A DNA stretch of 64,000 nt from Aporrectodea caliginosa (taxonomy: Eukaryota; Annelida; Clitellata; Crassiclitellata; Lumbricidae). The position numbers and the translations under genes are program-made. The stretch is taken from NCBI GenBank assembly GCA_020284085.1, contig JACEVL010000934.1, forward strand, positions 1 to 64,000. The letters run 5' to 3'. A model generated the notes under the pieces. That model had not been told where the DNA came from. It saw only the letters and a list, made by a program, of their open reading frames with translations, and searched no databases. Shown here piece by piece: positions 34,736-47,280 of the stretch (positions are counted from its first letter, which is position 1; every line of letters starts with the position of its first letter).

Positions 34736-34744
34736 ATTCACACA

Positions 34745-36945
34745 CTTACATAGACTTGTATATTTACTGAACGCAATTATTATGCTATCGAATTCTGCAA
34801 ATACAGTAGTGATTTAAAACAGACTTGGAGACTAATTAAATCCTTAGTAAAAATGGGGAGTAAGGGATCCACTATTGAGGGGTTGGTTATTGATGGAATC
34901 GGAACTGATAATCCTGAAGTTATGGCTAACAAATTCAATGATTACTTTGCTAATATTGCTAAATCTCTAGCTGATAAAATACCAGATTCTTCTAACTCCT
35001 TTACTACTTTTATGAAGCCTCCACTTCCACAATCTTTTGGGCTTAATTTAACCTCCCCTGATGAGATTTTAAAGTTGGGCCATTCAATTCGTCTTTCCCA
35101 TAGTAAAGGGGTAGATGATATCGACCCTTGCATAGCTAGTAGGCATTTAGCCAGTGTGGCTCAACCACTAGCAGATATTATAAACTGCTCTTTCACCCAT
35201 GGTACTTTTCCTCAAGCTTTAAAAACCGCTTAAATTGTGCCAATATTCAAACAGGGTGCGAGGGATGACTTTACAAATTATAGGCCTATCTCTGTCCTCC
35301 CCTACTTTTGAAATTCTTTGAAAAAATTATGTACGAGCGTCTCTATAATTTTATCACTAAAAACAATGTAATTTTCCCATCTCAACATGGCTTCCAAGCC
35401 GGACACTCCCCCTCTATGTCTTTATTGAGCATGCAGGATAGAATATCGGCTGCAATCGAAAGAAACGAATACTCCTTGGGAATTTTCTTTGACCTTGCTA
35501 AGGCTTTCGATACGGTCGATCATGGTATTCTATTGCACAAATTAGAAAGATATGGTATACGTGGAACCCAACTCAACTGGTTCAATAGTTACCTAGAAGA
35601 TCGCTTGCAATGTGTCTACTGTAATGGTCTTTTCTCTGATCTAAGAGCTATTAAATTTGGGGTTCCTCAAGGATCTAACTTAGGCCCCCTGTTATTCCTC
35701 ATATACATAAATGACCTCCCTAATGTCTCATCCCGCTTATACTTTATATTATTTGCAGATGACACGAACGTATTCTACTCCCATAGTTCTCTGGATACCT
35801 TATTCCAAATTGTAAACGCTGAACTATCGCTTGCAGCTGATTGGTTTTGTGCCAACAAACTTACTCTTAATTTAAATAAGACGAATTTTATTTTGTTTAA
35901 GTCTCATAGGAAAATTTGTCCCTCACAGTATCCTATGCTAAGTATTAATGGGACTCCTCTCTCCCAAGTTGAGTCCACAAAATTTCTGGGAGTTTATGTG
36001 GATCAGCACATGACATGGAAAGATCACATAAAAAGTATATCCTCCAAAATTGCTAAAAACACCGGAATCATTGCCCGTACAGCACATATCTTGCCTCCAT
36101 CCATTCGTTTAAAATTGTATTACTCTCTAATATATCCTTATTTAGCTTATTGTAATTTAGTATGGGCCTCAACCTACACTACAAGGTTACAAAGACTGAT
36201 AACTTTGCAAAAACGGGTGATCCGTATAGTGGCTGGTACTACTTATGGATCTCATACCAACCCTCTATTGTTTAACTTTAAAGTATTAAAATTAGAGCAA
36301 CTCAGGCTGTTCCAAATCGGTGAATTTATGTATAAGTACGACCGAGGCCTACTACCTCCAGTATACAAGGGATTCTTTAATCTTGCCTCAGAGGTTCACT
36401 CCCACTTAACAAGAAACTCCGTAAATTATAGAAGTGTCTTTGCCCGCTCAAACACTCGTCAGTTCTCAATAAAATCTATTGGCGCTACTACCTGGAATAA
36501 AATTCCTCAAGAAATCAGAAAATCTCCTTCACTTGCACTGTTTAAGAATAAGCTTCGCACTTATTTAGTTGATTTTTAAATTAAATAATTATTAATTGCT
36601 TTGACGTGTTAATCTTTTATTTCCATGTGTTTATTTGCTGCACTTCCCACTCATTATGTACTCATTACTTTTGATATTTAGTTTAAATTAGTTAAGGTTA
36701 GTTAAGATTTTATATGTTAATCAAGTCAACAACTGTTATACTAAGTAAAGCATCTTTCGGTCGCCACATATTCTGTTGAAATTATATAGAGGTGTCCCTA
36801 CTTAGCGGGATCTTTGATCCCTTCAGGGCCTTCCCTTGTGGCATTCAACTATCCATACTTAAAAGTGCAATCTGATTTGTAATATTATTGTTTATTGTTG
36901 TTTGGCTACAAATAAACGATTGATTGATTGATTGATTGATATTAT
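34745..36945 (+). mobile_element. 5'-truncated CR1/L2/Jockey-like LINE with intact 3' end
   Basis: The coding remnant runs from about 34757 to 36579, followed by a 3' UTR of about 330 bp and an ATTG repeat tail (36917-36942) after aataaac. A two-hairpin motif lies at 36805-36835 (GGGATCtttGATCCC, then GGGccttCCC). The endonuclease domain has been lost by 5' truncation. The family is close to the LINE at 60390: both carry LFADDTNVF and KFLGVYVD with matching spacing. Confidence 0.88.
34757..36579 (+). pseudogene. LINE reverse transcriptase ORF, one stop and one frameshift
   Basis: RNA-templated DNA polymerase of a LINE. Order of motifs: DLKQTWRLIKSL; VDDIDPCIASRHL; a TAA at 35231-35233 in what should be KTAKIVPIF; NYRPISVLPYF; then a one-base loss near 35306-35310 moves the frame to KFFEKIMYERL. 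The frame from 35308 is open to 36579: FFDLAKAFDTVDHGIL, KFGVPQGSNLGPLLFLIYIN, LFADDTNVFYSHS (catalytic, near 35750), NKLTLNLNKTNFILF, KFLGVYVDQHMTW, and the C-terminal TTWNKIPQEIR. Only two lesions suggest a fairly recent copy. Confidence 0.9.
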
Positions 36946-37099
36946 ACGGGCCTAACCGTAATAACGTTGAACATGTATGGTGGTTTAAGGGTATTATATA
37001 GGTCTACAATGAGCATTCTGGAATCAATTTCTGAAGACCTGCTCGTACCAGAGGGACACACTTTACAATCGATTATGACAGTGATTACATATATGCATA

Positions 37100-37350
37100 T
37101 ATACATGCGTTCACAAACATATACATATGCATACACGCATTGTACATAATACTTATGCATGCATATCTATAAACATGCATAGGCCTACATACCCACATAC
37201 ATAACTGCATACATACATACGTGCATATGCGTAACATGAGTAAACACATAGGCCTATTTATACACCTGATGATATATGGAGCGCGGTGTAGTAATGTGAG
37301 CGGATTGCCTTTTCAGCTATCGACTTGCGCTGAAGCCTTTGTGCTTGATT
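37100..37350. other. CATA-rich simple sequence
   Basis: Dispersed catacata/gcata repeats with several TAGGCCTA octamers. No gene. Confidence 0.6.
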
Positions 37351-37384
37351 AATAATAATTGTTTGGCGATTGGAGCGCCACAGC

Positions 37385-37850
37385 GAATGATAGAGAGAAG
37401 GGAAACGTAGCGGACAAGTTGGAGGATGACGGAAAGGAGACAGAACAGCAGAATGAAGGGATGGGGGTGAGAAGGGCAGGAAAAGGAGGAAGAGGAGGAA
37501 GAAGAAAGACAGAGATTACAGTGAGGATGAGAAGCAGGAGAAGACGAAAGAGGAGAAGCGTGAAGAAAAGTGGGACAAAGAAAACACATAATTCGATTGG
37601 AAAGACGAGAAGAAGAGTTAAACCAAAGGAAGAAGAACAGGAGAAGGAGAAGGGTAAAGAGGACGTGCAACTGGAGCCTGAGGAAGAAAAGAAGGAAGAG
37701 GAGGAAGAGGATGAGGAGGAGAAGCACAGAGAGGATGCGCAATTGGAGTAGAAGGAGGAAGACGAGAGAGAAGAGGAAGAGAGGATCGGGATCGATGTGT
37801 AACTGGAGTAGGAGGAAGAGACGGCGGAGGAAGGGGAGGGCATTAGCGAG
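37385..37850. repeat. Polypurine GA-rich tract
   Basis: About 460 bp of almost pure A and G on the plus strand (aggaagaggaagaag types). Lys/Glu/Arg-rich and Ser/Leu/Phe-rich open frames across it are composition artefacts. Confidence 0.85.
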
Positions 37851-38264
37851 GACGACTCCGCAATTCGTCATTCGACCACAAAAACAATAACACGTCGCTC
37901 GACCGACAAATATATGTTAGGCACGTGACAAACGCTCCCACGCACGCTGCCTCCTAACCGTCACTAGAGGCGCTTTCTGAGCATGCGCATGCCTCGGAAA
38001 ACATCAATCACAGTCAATACCTATATAAACCTATATAAAAGGGCGTTCGGTAATACGTGAATCCATTGATGCCATGCACACACCTTTGCAGGTTATATGG
38101 GGCCAGTCCATCGTAAACGAGGACTCGAATTGTTTGAACGAAACCCGCCAGTTAATTATTTTGGACAAACAACGCCGTCTGTTTTGGACCGAGCGCGTAT
38201 TTATTGCACAATCAATGTAGACCAACCATGCAACAAGTTGTCGTGCGATTCTGCTCGGGTTTTT

Positions 38265-38663
38265 ATCCATCTAGTTTAACTTGCGGGAATCTTGCTTGAT
38301 TGATTGATTGCTTGCTTGAGCCACAGGCTAAAATGTCAAATCTTGCGACGACTAGTTCGATCACTTGCAATCATTCAATCGTCGTGAAACTTGGCATATA
38401 GACTCGCCCTCGCACACACTTCATTCTATCAAAATTTCAGCTCCCCAAAAAAGGCTAGCTTATAGAATCGGGGACTCAACTTTTCGAATCGGGGAATCCC
38501 CTTTTCCGACACGGAGCGTTGTGATTGGCCAGCGTTGTGATTGGCCGCAGTCGTAAAAATGAACGCGGACTATATATTTGTAGAGGTAACTGCTTCATAA
38601 GACGCATTATAGGATACTAGATGGATATAGTAAAAACTTTGTTTTTACGGGCTGTATTTTATT
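38265..38663 (+). repeat. Tandem cassette copy 1, with CCAAT and TATA boxes
   Basis: This unit is about 399 bp, begins ATCCATCTAGTTTAACTTGC, and is repeated immediately at 38664. The inner segment 38265-38626 is bounded by the inverted repeat ATCCATCTAGT/ACTAGATGGAT. It contains two inverted CCAAT boxes (attggcc at 38524 and 38540) in a 16-bp tandem, and a TATA-like tatatat at 38571. A paired gaatcgggga motif lies at 38466-38500. No gene follows in this copy. Confidence 0.85.
38524..38577 (+). promoter_or_regulatory. Promoter-like CCAAT pair plus TATA box
   Basis: Two inverted CCAAT boxes 16 bp apart are followed about 25 bp later by ctatatattt. This matches the layout of a strong RNA polymerase II core promoter. 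The second cassette repeats it at 38905-38957. Function is inferred; no downstream gene was recognised. Confidence 0.4.
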
Positions 38664-39038
38664 ATCCATCTAGTTTAACTTGCTGGGAATCTTGATTGAG
38701 CCACAGGCTAAAAAGTCAAATCTTGCGACGACTAGTTCGATCACTTACAATCATTCAATCGTCGTGAAACTTGGCAGATAGACTCGCCCTCGCACACACT
38801 TCATTCTATCAAAATTTCAGCTCCCCCAAAAGAGGCTAGCTTATAGAATCGGGGACTAAACTTTTCGAATCGGGGAATCCCCTTTTCCGATACGGAGCGT
38901 TGTGATTGGCCAGCGTTGTGATTGGCCGCAGTCGTAAAATGAACGCGGACTATATATTTGTAGAGGTAATGTAAGACGCATTATAGGATACTAGATGGAT
39001 ATAGTAAAAAACTTTGTTTTTACGGGCTGTATTTTATT
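38664..39038 (+). repeat. Tandem cassette copy 2
   Basis: Nearly identical to copy 1, apart from the loss of a TTGATTGATTGC microsatellite and a few small changes. The CCAAT pair lies at 38905-38927, TATA at 38951, and the closing inverted repeat at 38990-39000. The same 37-bp sequence (tagtaaaaactttgttttta...) follows both copies. Confidence 0.85.
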
Positions 39039-39164
39039 TCACAACGAACTCAATGCGCCACATGAAGCTTTTGCTTCTTTATTATGCTTGTTTTCAACTC
39101 TTCTGCCTCTGGCTTGGACCAGGGCTTCTATGCTCCTCCTTTTGTTTCTAATGTTATCACCAGG

Positions 39165-39347
39165 CAGTGCATATTTAACGCGTTTCGACTACTGGGACAA
39201 AAAGTCTGCTACTATACCTTCAATGTTATTGGAAACTAAAACATTGAAAGTAGAGTACTACATGGGACAATCACCAAAACTACTGGGACAAATCCTAAAA
39301 CTACTGGGACATTTGTCCCAGTAGTTAAACAGTTAAAATATGCACTG
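39165..39347. mobile_element. hAT-like MITE with ACTACTGGGACA repeats
   Basis: The 8-bp sequence TCACCAGG is exactly duplicated at 39157-39164 and 39348-39355. The ends are CAGTGCATATTTAACG and, reverse complemented, CAGTGCATATTTTAAC; similarity continues through ACTACTGGGACAAA, about 40 bp in all. The motif ctactgggaca occurs several times inside, and the last two copies form a hairpin (aactactgggaca-tt-tgtcccagtagtt). A related piece lies at 55855-55893. Confidence 0.9.
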
Positions 39348-39355
39348 TCACCAGG

Positions 39356-40060
39356 CCAGAATAGAGGTGGACCCAAGTGGGCCATCTGGCACGGGTCGCC
39401 GATTTTGATGCGCCTACTCTCCCTAGTAGAGAGCCAAAGTGGAAAGGGGATATGTATACATGACCCAGTTACGGACAGTGCAAGGCAGTTTTACTACCAG
39501 TGACCCATCTTGTTCCCCTCTTAAAATCTTTGCTGATAAATTGTATATTATAGACCCATATACAGAAATCATCATAGTTAGTTAGCACTGATTGCCTACC
39601 AAAATACTTAAAGAGCAGTTTCAAATGAATGAGGCGTATAGTTTCTCATCTGGCCTGCATGGGCCTATTACCATCTGTACACGGGACTGCATGGTTGTCA
39701 CCCCACACGTCTTCGTCCCTTCTTCGTATATCTCAGACCCCTATTATCCCCCAAATGCTCCTCTGCACTTTAGGGCTATCTCGAATTTTACCAATTTTGC
39801 ACTCACTTAAGTTGTTGTCTGCCTACTCGTCTTAGCTTTTAATTCGGCCTGATCAATGCACATCGTCTTGAATTTCACCAGAGAGTAACTGTACAGATCC
39901 AAAGACTTTGTAAAGTGATGTGGAATGTTGTGTCTATAACTCTATAATATACGGTAGCCTACATACAAGTTTACTTGCTAATGTAGCATTATTGTGTCTG
40001 AACATTTATCATGCACCGACTTTATTCTGCTAGACATGATTTGGCTATATGCAAGTAATT
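39356..40060. other. No gene recognised
   Basis: Non-coding sequence; open frames are short and without domains. Confidence 0.5.
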
Positions 40061-40062
40061 AT

Positions 40063-40138
40063 ACCAGGGCTGGTACTGATTAAACAAAATCGACTAATCC
40101 CAAAAATGTAACGTCGATTTATCGATTAAATTCGATTA
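40063..40138 (+). mobile_element. Possible left half of a hAT-like element
   Basis: Begins CAGGGCTGGTACTGATTAAA and contains repeated atcgattaa motifs, typical of hAT termini with subterminal repeats. No matching right end was found; a LINE tail is inserted directly after it. Confidence 0.35.
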
Positions 40139-40146
40139 ATTTGGTA

Positions 40147-40288
40147 TCTGTTACGTAAAGCGTGAAAACCGTTTAAATTGTAGTCACTGAGTCAGATACT
40201 GACTGATTTTGTATTAATTGATGTTTGTACACCGGAGTGCGGATATTCTGCAACCGGTTCAATAAAGAATATACTTACTTACTTACTT
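40147..40288 (+). mobile_element. 142-bp LINE/SINE 3' end with 8-bp target duplication
   Basis: ATTTGGTA flanks both sides (40139-40146 and 40289-40296). The end reads accggagtgcgg...gcaaccggttcaataaagaat and then a CTTA repeat. This is the same hairpin-AATAAAG end as at 10880-10920. Confidence 0.7.
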
Positions 40289-40296
40289 ATTTGGTA

Positions 40297-43200
40297 ATAG
40301 GCTATGACACGGAATATCGGTTATAGAGCTTAACAAACTGCACTGTTATTGGAAGACAATGTCAAATTTAAATTGTATTAATATTGCCATTAAACGTAAA
40401 GCATGTTAGATTGAATACTAAATAGGCTTATAAAGAAACATTACTCGCATGCAGTTATCAATTGTGTAGCGGTTAAAACAAGTGAAAGGGCTACAAGAGG
40501 CGTGCGCATTTGGGAATCAACAACTTCAAAGATATTCCATTCTAATCAATGATGGCTTAGGCGTGGACTTTCCATAGCACTGCGATGCCACAAGAGTCTT
40601 TGATTCTCAGTCCACCCCAATTTGTGCTCAATAATTGGCTGGTCTTTTCCCATGAACCTATTAATTCATCGCGCCTGACACTACACTAACCAACGGACGA
40701 AGTGTAAATGAGACGGTCTTCTCTTGATTAGTTTTGCAGGTGAATCATAAAAATAATCAGGAAAACACAAAGGCATAGTCAGACGAGGTTTGAAAAGGGT
40801 ACTGTATGCACGCTGAGAATATTGCGTTCCATACAAGATATATATAATGGACTTTTCATAGGCACGTGCATAGAACGTTGTTGACCGAATTCTAAAATTA
40901 TAATCGTCTGCTTCAGTACTACACGTGTACAGGGCTCGCCAAAGGAGAGGGGAATCAGTCTACGTAGGTAGACTGCACTTTCCATCACCAGTCAGTTCTG
41001 AGGTTGATAGATGGATGGATTTATGCATGGGCGTATTTAGGGGTGGTTTACGAACTTTACGGGTTCAACTCCCGAATTAAATGCATTACTGTTATAAAAA
41101 AAACTAAAAATGTAGAAAGATACGACCATGTCCCGAAAATTAAAATCCCACGAAATTGTTTCCTGGCTAAGTCCCTGGATTAATAGACGAACGGATGGGT
41201 GGATGCATGCATGCATGTATCTATGCATGTATCTACGCATGTATCTCTGTATGTATATCTATGCATGTATCTGAGTATGTATATATGCATGTATTTAAGT
41301 GTGTAGCTATGTATTTATCCATGTGTACAATGTCCATACATGTACCTGTATAGCAGCCAAGCAGTGGATGACCACATGATTGCCTGGCCAAGCTTGGTTG
41401 ATGACGTCCCAGGTGGGACACGGGCTCTATGAAAAACAGCAAACCTCTTCGGTTTAATTAGCTGCCCAGGGCCATATCGTCTAAGCGTTACCCAGTCTCT
41501 AACTTTTTGGGTGCAGTTTGCCAAAATGAAACGTCCAACGCAAGGCGACACAATTTCTTTGCTTAAGCTGAGCAGTATTGAGGTCGCAGGTCGTGCCTTT
41601 GCAGGTTCAAAGAGCATTTACTCTTGCATGATATGTTGTTGCAGGTTTGAAGAAAGACCATCCCTGATAAAATAGTTGGGCTATAATAACCCCATGCGAA
41701 TGGTAGCAAGAATAGCAACACCTAATTCTACAAAGAACGCTGCAAAACCAACAACCGTCAGCAAACAACAGATTTAGTACCATACCCGAAAGACTACGCT
41801 GATAAAACGAACTTCTCAGTTCAGTCCGCTCATTTAACGAATACGCCATTTGGAATGACGCGAGGAAATTTGAAAGCAGGTGTAATTCTGGCGCGATTGC
41901 GCAGTGTAAGACAGTTTGTCCAAGTATGTTTGTGGATATATTATTATTTCCATTATGATAGGACAGACAAGTTACTTTAATTTATGGGTAAAATATTTTT
42001 GTGGTAAGATTTTCTTACCGTGCGCAATTGTCAACGTGGTAAAAAAACGAGTAAACATTAAAAAATTTAATTAGCGTATTTTCCATGATTAGGCTAAGAT
42101 AGAAAATACCTGTAAGCTAACCATTTCTAAGTTGCAATAGGATACTATAATTATGAACAGTAACACTGCCCTAGTATTTAACTGCTCTACTTGACAAAAT
42201 TTCCTCCACGCTTGGTAAATGATGTCGCTACTGCCCTTTAAATGCTAGCCTAATAAGTGTTGTTGTTATGACTTTTAAAAATATAATAGCCATAATTATC
42301 TTGATTCCGAGACAATTTGACCAGTTTCTTGACTCACTTTGCGGACCGGTAACTGAGAGCGACCGATCCGCAGACCACCACTTTGCATGGGAAACACTGA
42401 CGTAGATCACAGCACTTATGAATCCAAATAACGAATACGCTTACTACTGTATGGAAGATTACACGCCAAGGACATCCTTAATCTGGATATTTAGAGTAAG
42501 AATAGATCTATTCGGTTGGACAGAAAATCCTCCTGTTTACATCTATAGCATCAATGCCATCTGTGTTTTTTTTCAAGAGGCTGAGAAATGGACGATCACA
42601 GTATATAGTAGTCCCTTGAGAAGAAGCTGATTACTTTCATCGTGCGAATTCCATATTACACTCACATCACCAACGAAGAAATATAGGTCTACAGGCGCAC
42701 GGACACAGACTCCGGTCGCAGAAATGATTGAAACAAGGTTGTGGGAGTTCGCACGGTGCAATAGCGGGCAGGATCAGGCCAAGACGTGCCAAGCCTTGAT
42801 TTCCGGCCGCTACGGGAGCTGGATTATACTGGTGGGACGGCGACAAAGGCACACGTGGACCAGAAGCGTGAACCCCACCAACCAATCACAAACAGTCAAC
42901 AACACGATGACTCATCAACGTTACTACGTCCTGGAAGCTTACTATAAAAAAGTAATTAAATCGATATGTAGCCTATACTACATCTCCAGTAATTGACGAG
43001 ACTTTGCTACAATGTAGACCTATATTACCTTATTCTTTAAATGTGATATGGTAACAATGACCGATAGATTCAGGTTGAACAAAATTAATTGCAAATTGCT
43101 CCCATTTGGCACTAAAATGCTGTTATTCAGATTGATATATAGGTTCCGTCTTGAATTGCGTCATCAGCTTATTCCCTACAACAAACCGCGCTCTAAAGTG

Positions 43201-43900
43201 CGTATATATATACACACATACAATTAAAATTTTTGCACACGTGTGCGTGTATATACGTCTATATATATATGCACGTGTGTAGGATGAATATGTTTATATA
43301 TATGCTTTTGTGTCGATGTGGATATGTATATACGTGAGTATATGTTTACATCGGTTGTAAACTTCATTCGCTTAGCCTATAATGAAAGCGTTCTTAGCGT
43401 ATCACTGCATTGCAAATGGACTGAGTAAGTAATCATTACGTTGGTCTGGTCATTATTGGAATAGCAGGACATAGGCCTACGGTGCATGGTTGTTATTCCT
43501 CAGCAATTACGATTCTCAATCATTAATCCGACTTCCAGATAGAAATCTCGGAATTGTCATTGGCTGTACTTCAGTATGTGTTTATGCCGACATCGCATAG
43601 CAATCCCCTATACGCGCATTGCTACAGCTCTTCAAGACTTGCTTTAGGGTCCCATAAAAGACGTCCTGGTCGGCTTCTTCCGCCTCGCTTATGGGTGATG
43701 GGTGCATTACTGCATAAGTCCAGATCTCCAAAATATACCTATAGCATAGTAGTATAACTGAAGTAAACATCTAGCAGTAGCCATTTATAATGGCTCTAAC
43801 CAGAGACGTTTTATTCGTAAACAAATAATTCATTTAAATATCTATTTATTTACAGCCAACATAGTCCTACATTAATTATGCAAGCGTGGTCCAGATAGCA
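40297..43900. other. No gene recognised
   Basis: Non-coding over 3.6 kb. It includes CATG/TATG simple sequence at 41195-41330 and 43205-43345. Open frames (for example 42724-42996) show no domain or splice support. The missing 5' nAChR exons were not recognised here. Confidence 0.45.
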
Positions 43901-44042
43901 CTGGTTTCTGAATGATTCAGCAGCCTGTATATCTTAATCCTCTTTTCCGGTCACTCATTGATACAAGCCAGCATTAGTTTCATTGTGTCTCTTTGCGGAA
44001 TAGCCTACTATTAAAATGGTATTAGGATACGATGTGTACCGT

Positions 44043-44140
44043 TCGTAATACAAATCGTAAACTCCAAATTTCTAAAGCTCTACTCCAAAGCTAAGAGTAG
44101 AACACCAGAGTACCAGCTTATTCACGAGCACTGCGTGGTA
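44043..44140. repeat. Dispersed repeat, copy 2 (partner at 25085)
   Basis: Shares cgtaaactccaaatttctaa, aaagctaag and gtaccagcttattcacgagc with the copy at 25085-25195. Confidence 0.6.
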
Positions 44141-44994
44141 TCAGAGGAGTCGTTTAGAGAGCGACATACAATGGAGATCGGAGTCGAGTTGCCAGAGAGA
44201 CAAGAAAGAGGAGGCAGAACAGCTGCTAAGGCGGGTTTTGTTGAGGAAGAGAAAGCTTGGAAGGACATGGTGAAGGATCTGATGGATAAAGGTAGGAATT
44301 CTTGAAGAGATGAGACCAGTTTGCAGTGGAAAGCCGTGAATAAGCTGAAGTGGATGCGTTTAGGGAGTTTATTGGTCGTTAATTAATATTACTTTAAAGA
44401 GATATCAGGTTAGATTGTTAGCTGGTTTAATGAACCAGAACCAATGAATGAAAATAACTGTACTGGCTTTCTGATTCCGTAAAGACGATTAGGCCTACTA
44501 TTCAACTGGCTTCAAGTTAGATTATTGGCTGGCTATTATTGTTTTCTTAATCTAACAATTACTACAATTCATATTTATCTTGTTATAGTGATAATTATTA
44601 TTACTATTAGTAACATTGTTATTATTAAAATTAATAATGACTTCCTGATTCAGCGATATGAACTATTATCTGAGTCTCTGATGCAGATTAGGCCTACGAT
44701 TCAACTAATAATTATTAGACTAGGATATTGGTTATTTATTACTAGATGTTTGCCCGTCCTAAGGCGGTTAAAAGAATTTAAAATCCAACCGTCAGTCCAT
44801 TCGACCATCAGTCAATCGATTCAGTAACAATCTTGCGATTAATGTGAAGATCGTAAAAAGCGCAAGAAAAATGACAAAGAAATTCTTTCGATGATGATTT
44901 CATATACTCACGAACAAAAGAAACAGCTGAGACGGCGATCCAATAAATTTAGAAATATTGGACAGAACGAATTTTAGACACAGACATGCAATAC

Positions 44995-45361
<367 letters not shown>

Positions 45362-45747
45362 GTAGCAAACAGACATTTTTGGAGGCTCTGTTACTGGACA
45401 CCGGTCAACGATATACTGATTCACCCTACCCTTATTCGCTATCAAGACCGTTACCCGTGGTCGCTATAAAGTCTTCGTCCATAATCCTAGCAGAGGCCTC
45501 GCTATACGCAGAGGAAATGATTACCCGCCTGGCTTTAGTTACCAAACAAGCTATATCCACTTTGCGACGTGGACACACCTGTAGATAATAACTCAGGTTA
45601 ATCTCGCAAACAGTACATCCTTGGCTTAGGGACTGTCGCTTATGAGCACGCCAATTTCACGCCAACATTATATATATATAGAGAGAAGAGAACAGGCGAC
45701 TTTATGCATAATCTTTGCTATAATGGTTTCTTTCATGAGTAATATAA

Positions 45748-46030
45748 TTCATTCATTCATTCATTTAAGATATTTATATAGCGCCCCTTCAAGATTTCTA
45801 CTCAGAGGCGCTCCCGACTACAGCGCGGACACTGAATCGGAGTTTCACGCCGAAGCGCATGAGCAATTGCGAGTGAAGGACTTGCCCAGGGTCCCTACGC
45901 GGCGGCTTGAGGTAGATTCGAACCCGCAACCCTCCGGCTGCAAGGCACGAAACATACCCCTTGAGGTGGATTCGAACCCGCAATCCTCCGGCTGCAAGGC
46001 ACCGAACATACCCCTACACCCCCGCGCCCC
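45748..46030 (-). mobile_element. tRNA-derived SINE with duplicated tRNA head
   Basis: Same family as 34359 in reverse orientation. On the minus strand the head (ggggtatgttcggtgccttg ... gcgggttcgaatcc) occurs twice in tandem, so there are two box B motifs about 67 bp apart. The body (accctgggcaagtccttcac) and tail (cttgaaggggcgctatataa, then ATGAATGAATGA) follow. An otherwise well-conserved copy. Confidence 0.82.
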
Positions 46031-46039
46031 ACCGCAGAT

Positions 46040-47234
46040 AATATGCGTGGGTTTGATTGTGTGTGTGGTGTGTGCTAGATACTAACACATTGAAATATTA
46101 TGTGTGCAGGGCTTCAATGACTAAAGGCCGAGTTGAAATTATCCAGATTGTTAATCAATAATCATGTCTGAGTAAACTGTTTTGCCTCTATAGAAAAACT
46201 CCTCGTAAGCGTCGTCTCTGGGCTGAAACGAAACGCAAGCACGACAACAGCAATACCCAACAAAACACACCTTTTAACCTCCTAACTTGTGTTGCATGGT
46301 ACTCATGTACCGAGCTCAGCTCTGACTCAAACATGTGCTTCGGTATTCCGTTGATGGTCAAACATCAGAGTAGTATCCATATCCATATTGTTTAGTTACA
46401 AGTGCGTCTGTCACTGCCATGCCCATGTAACAAAATCACTGCGAGTCATCATCGTCATCGTCACTATAATCGTCAAAGTCACTATTATTATTATTGTCAT
46501 CATCGTCGTTGTCATTATCAACGTCATCATCATCATCATCTCATTAGTATTATTTTTTAATACCTGAAGTACAAGTAATCGCTCAGGAATTTAAAATTAG
46601 GAATGGGGTTGGGGGGTTGGAATGGCATTATTCTGGGAATCGGGATATCCCAGAATAATATTGAACCAGGACTTTGTACAGAGACATGAACTTGCCATCG
46701 TTTGCTTGATTTCTACGAATAGCACACATTTCCGTTGCCAAACACTGTAAAGCCTTAATTGCCGTAAATGTTGTCATGCGATTAGAGAATGCGATTCTAT
46801 GACCAAAAGCCATGAAATTCTGGTTCCTTCAGCGGTTCGATGCTGCGGACACGTATCATGCAGCTGCACATCTCTGTTTAAGTTTGACTAGCTATTGTAG
46901 CCATCCTGTGTCCAAGCACTACTAACAGGACCATCAGACAGAAGGAAATCCAGACAATATAATCTGTCGACATACTGTAGGCAACCACTGCCTTTTCCGT
47001 TTAGATTTGTCAGACAATATGGCAAAGAACCCCGATCTGCTTTTTTCATAATATAAAAAACACATTGATTAATTTTTGAAATGGAAAAAACTGAGCAGAC
47101 GTTTTATGTAGGCTTACTAAAAATTTATCTCCCCTGAAAAGTCTATGAAGATTTCTGCTTCATCTCCCCCCTCCCCATAGGATGGACGCCTCTGGGAATG
47201 GCTAGTCTTCTGTGAAAAACGATTGCGTTACCAG

Positions 47235-47280
<46 letters not shown>

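Noticed and set aside
37317..37890. Overlapping long open frames (Ser/Leu/Phe-rich and Lys/Glu/Arg-rich)
   Set aside because: Composition effect of a polypurine tract; no motif.
38995..39324. 109-codon plus-strand open frame downstream of a TATA box
   Set aside because: Its second half lies inside the 183-bp MITE (39165-39347) and it has no recognisable domain.
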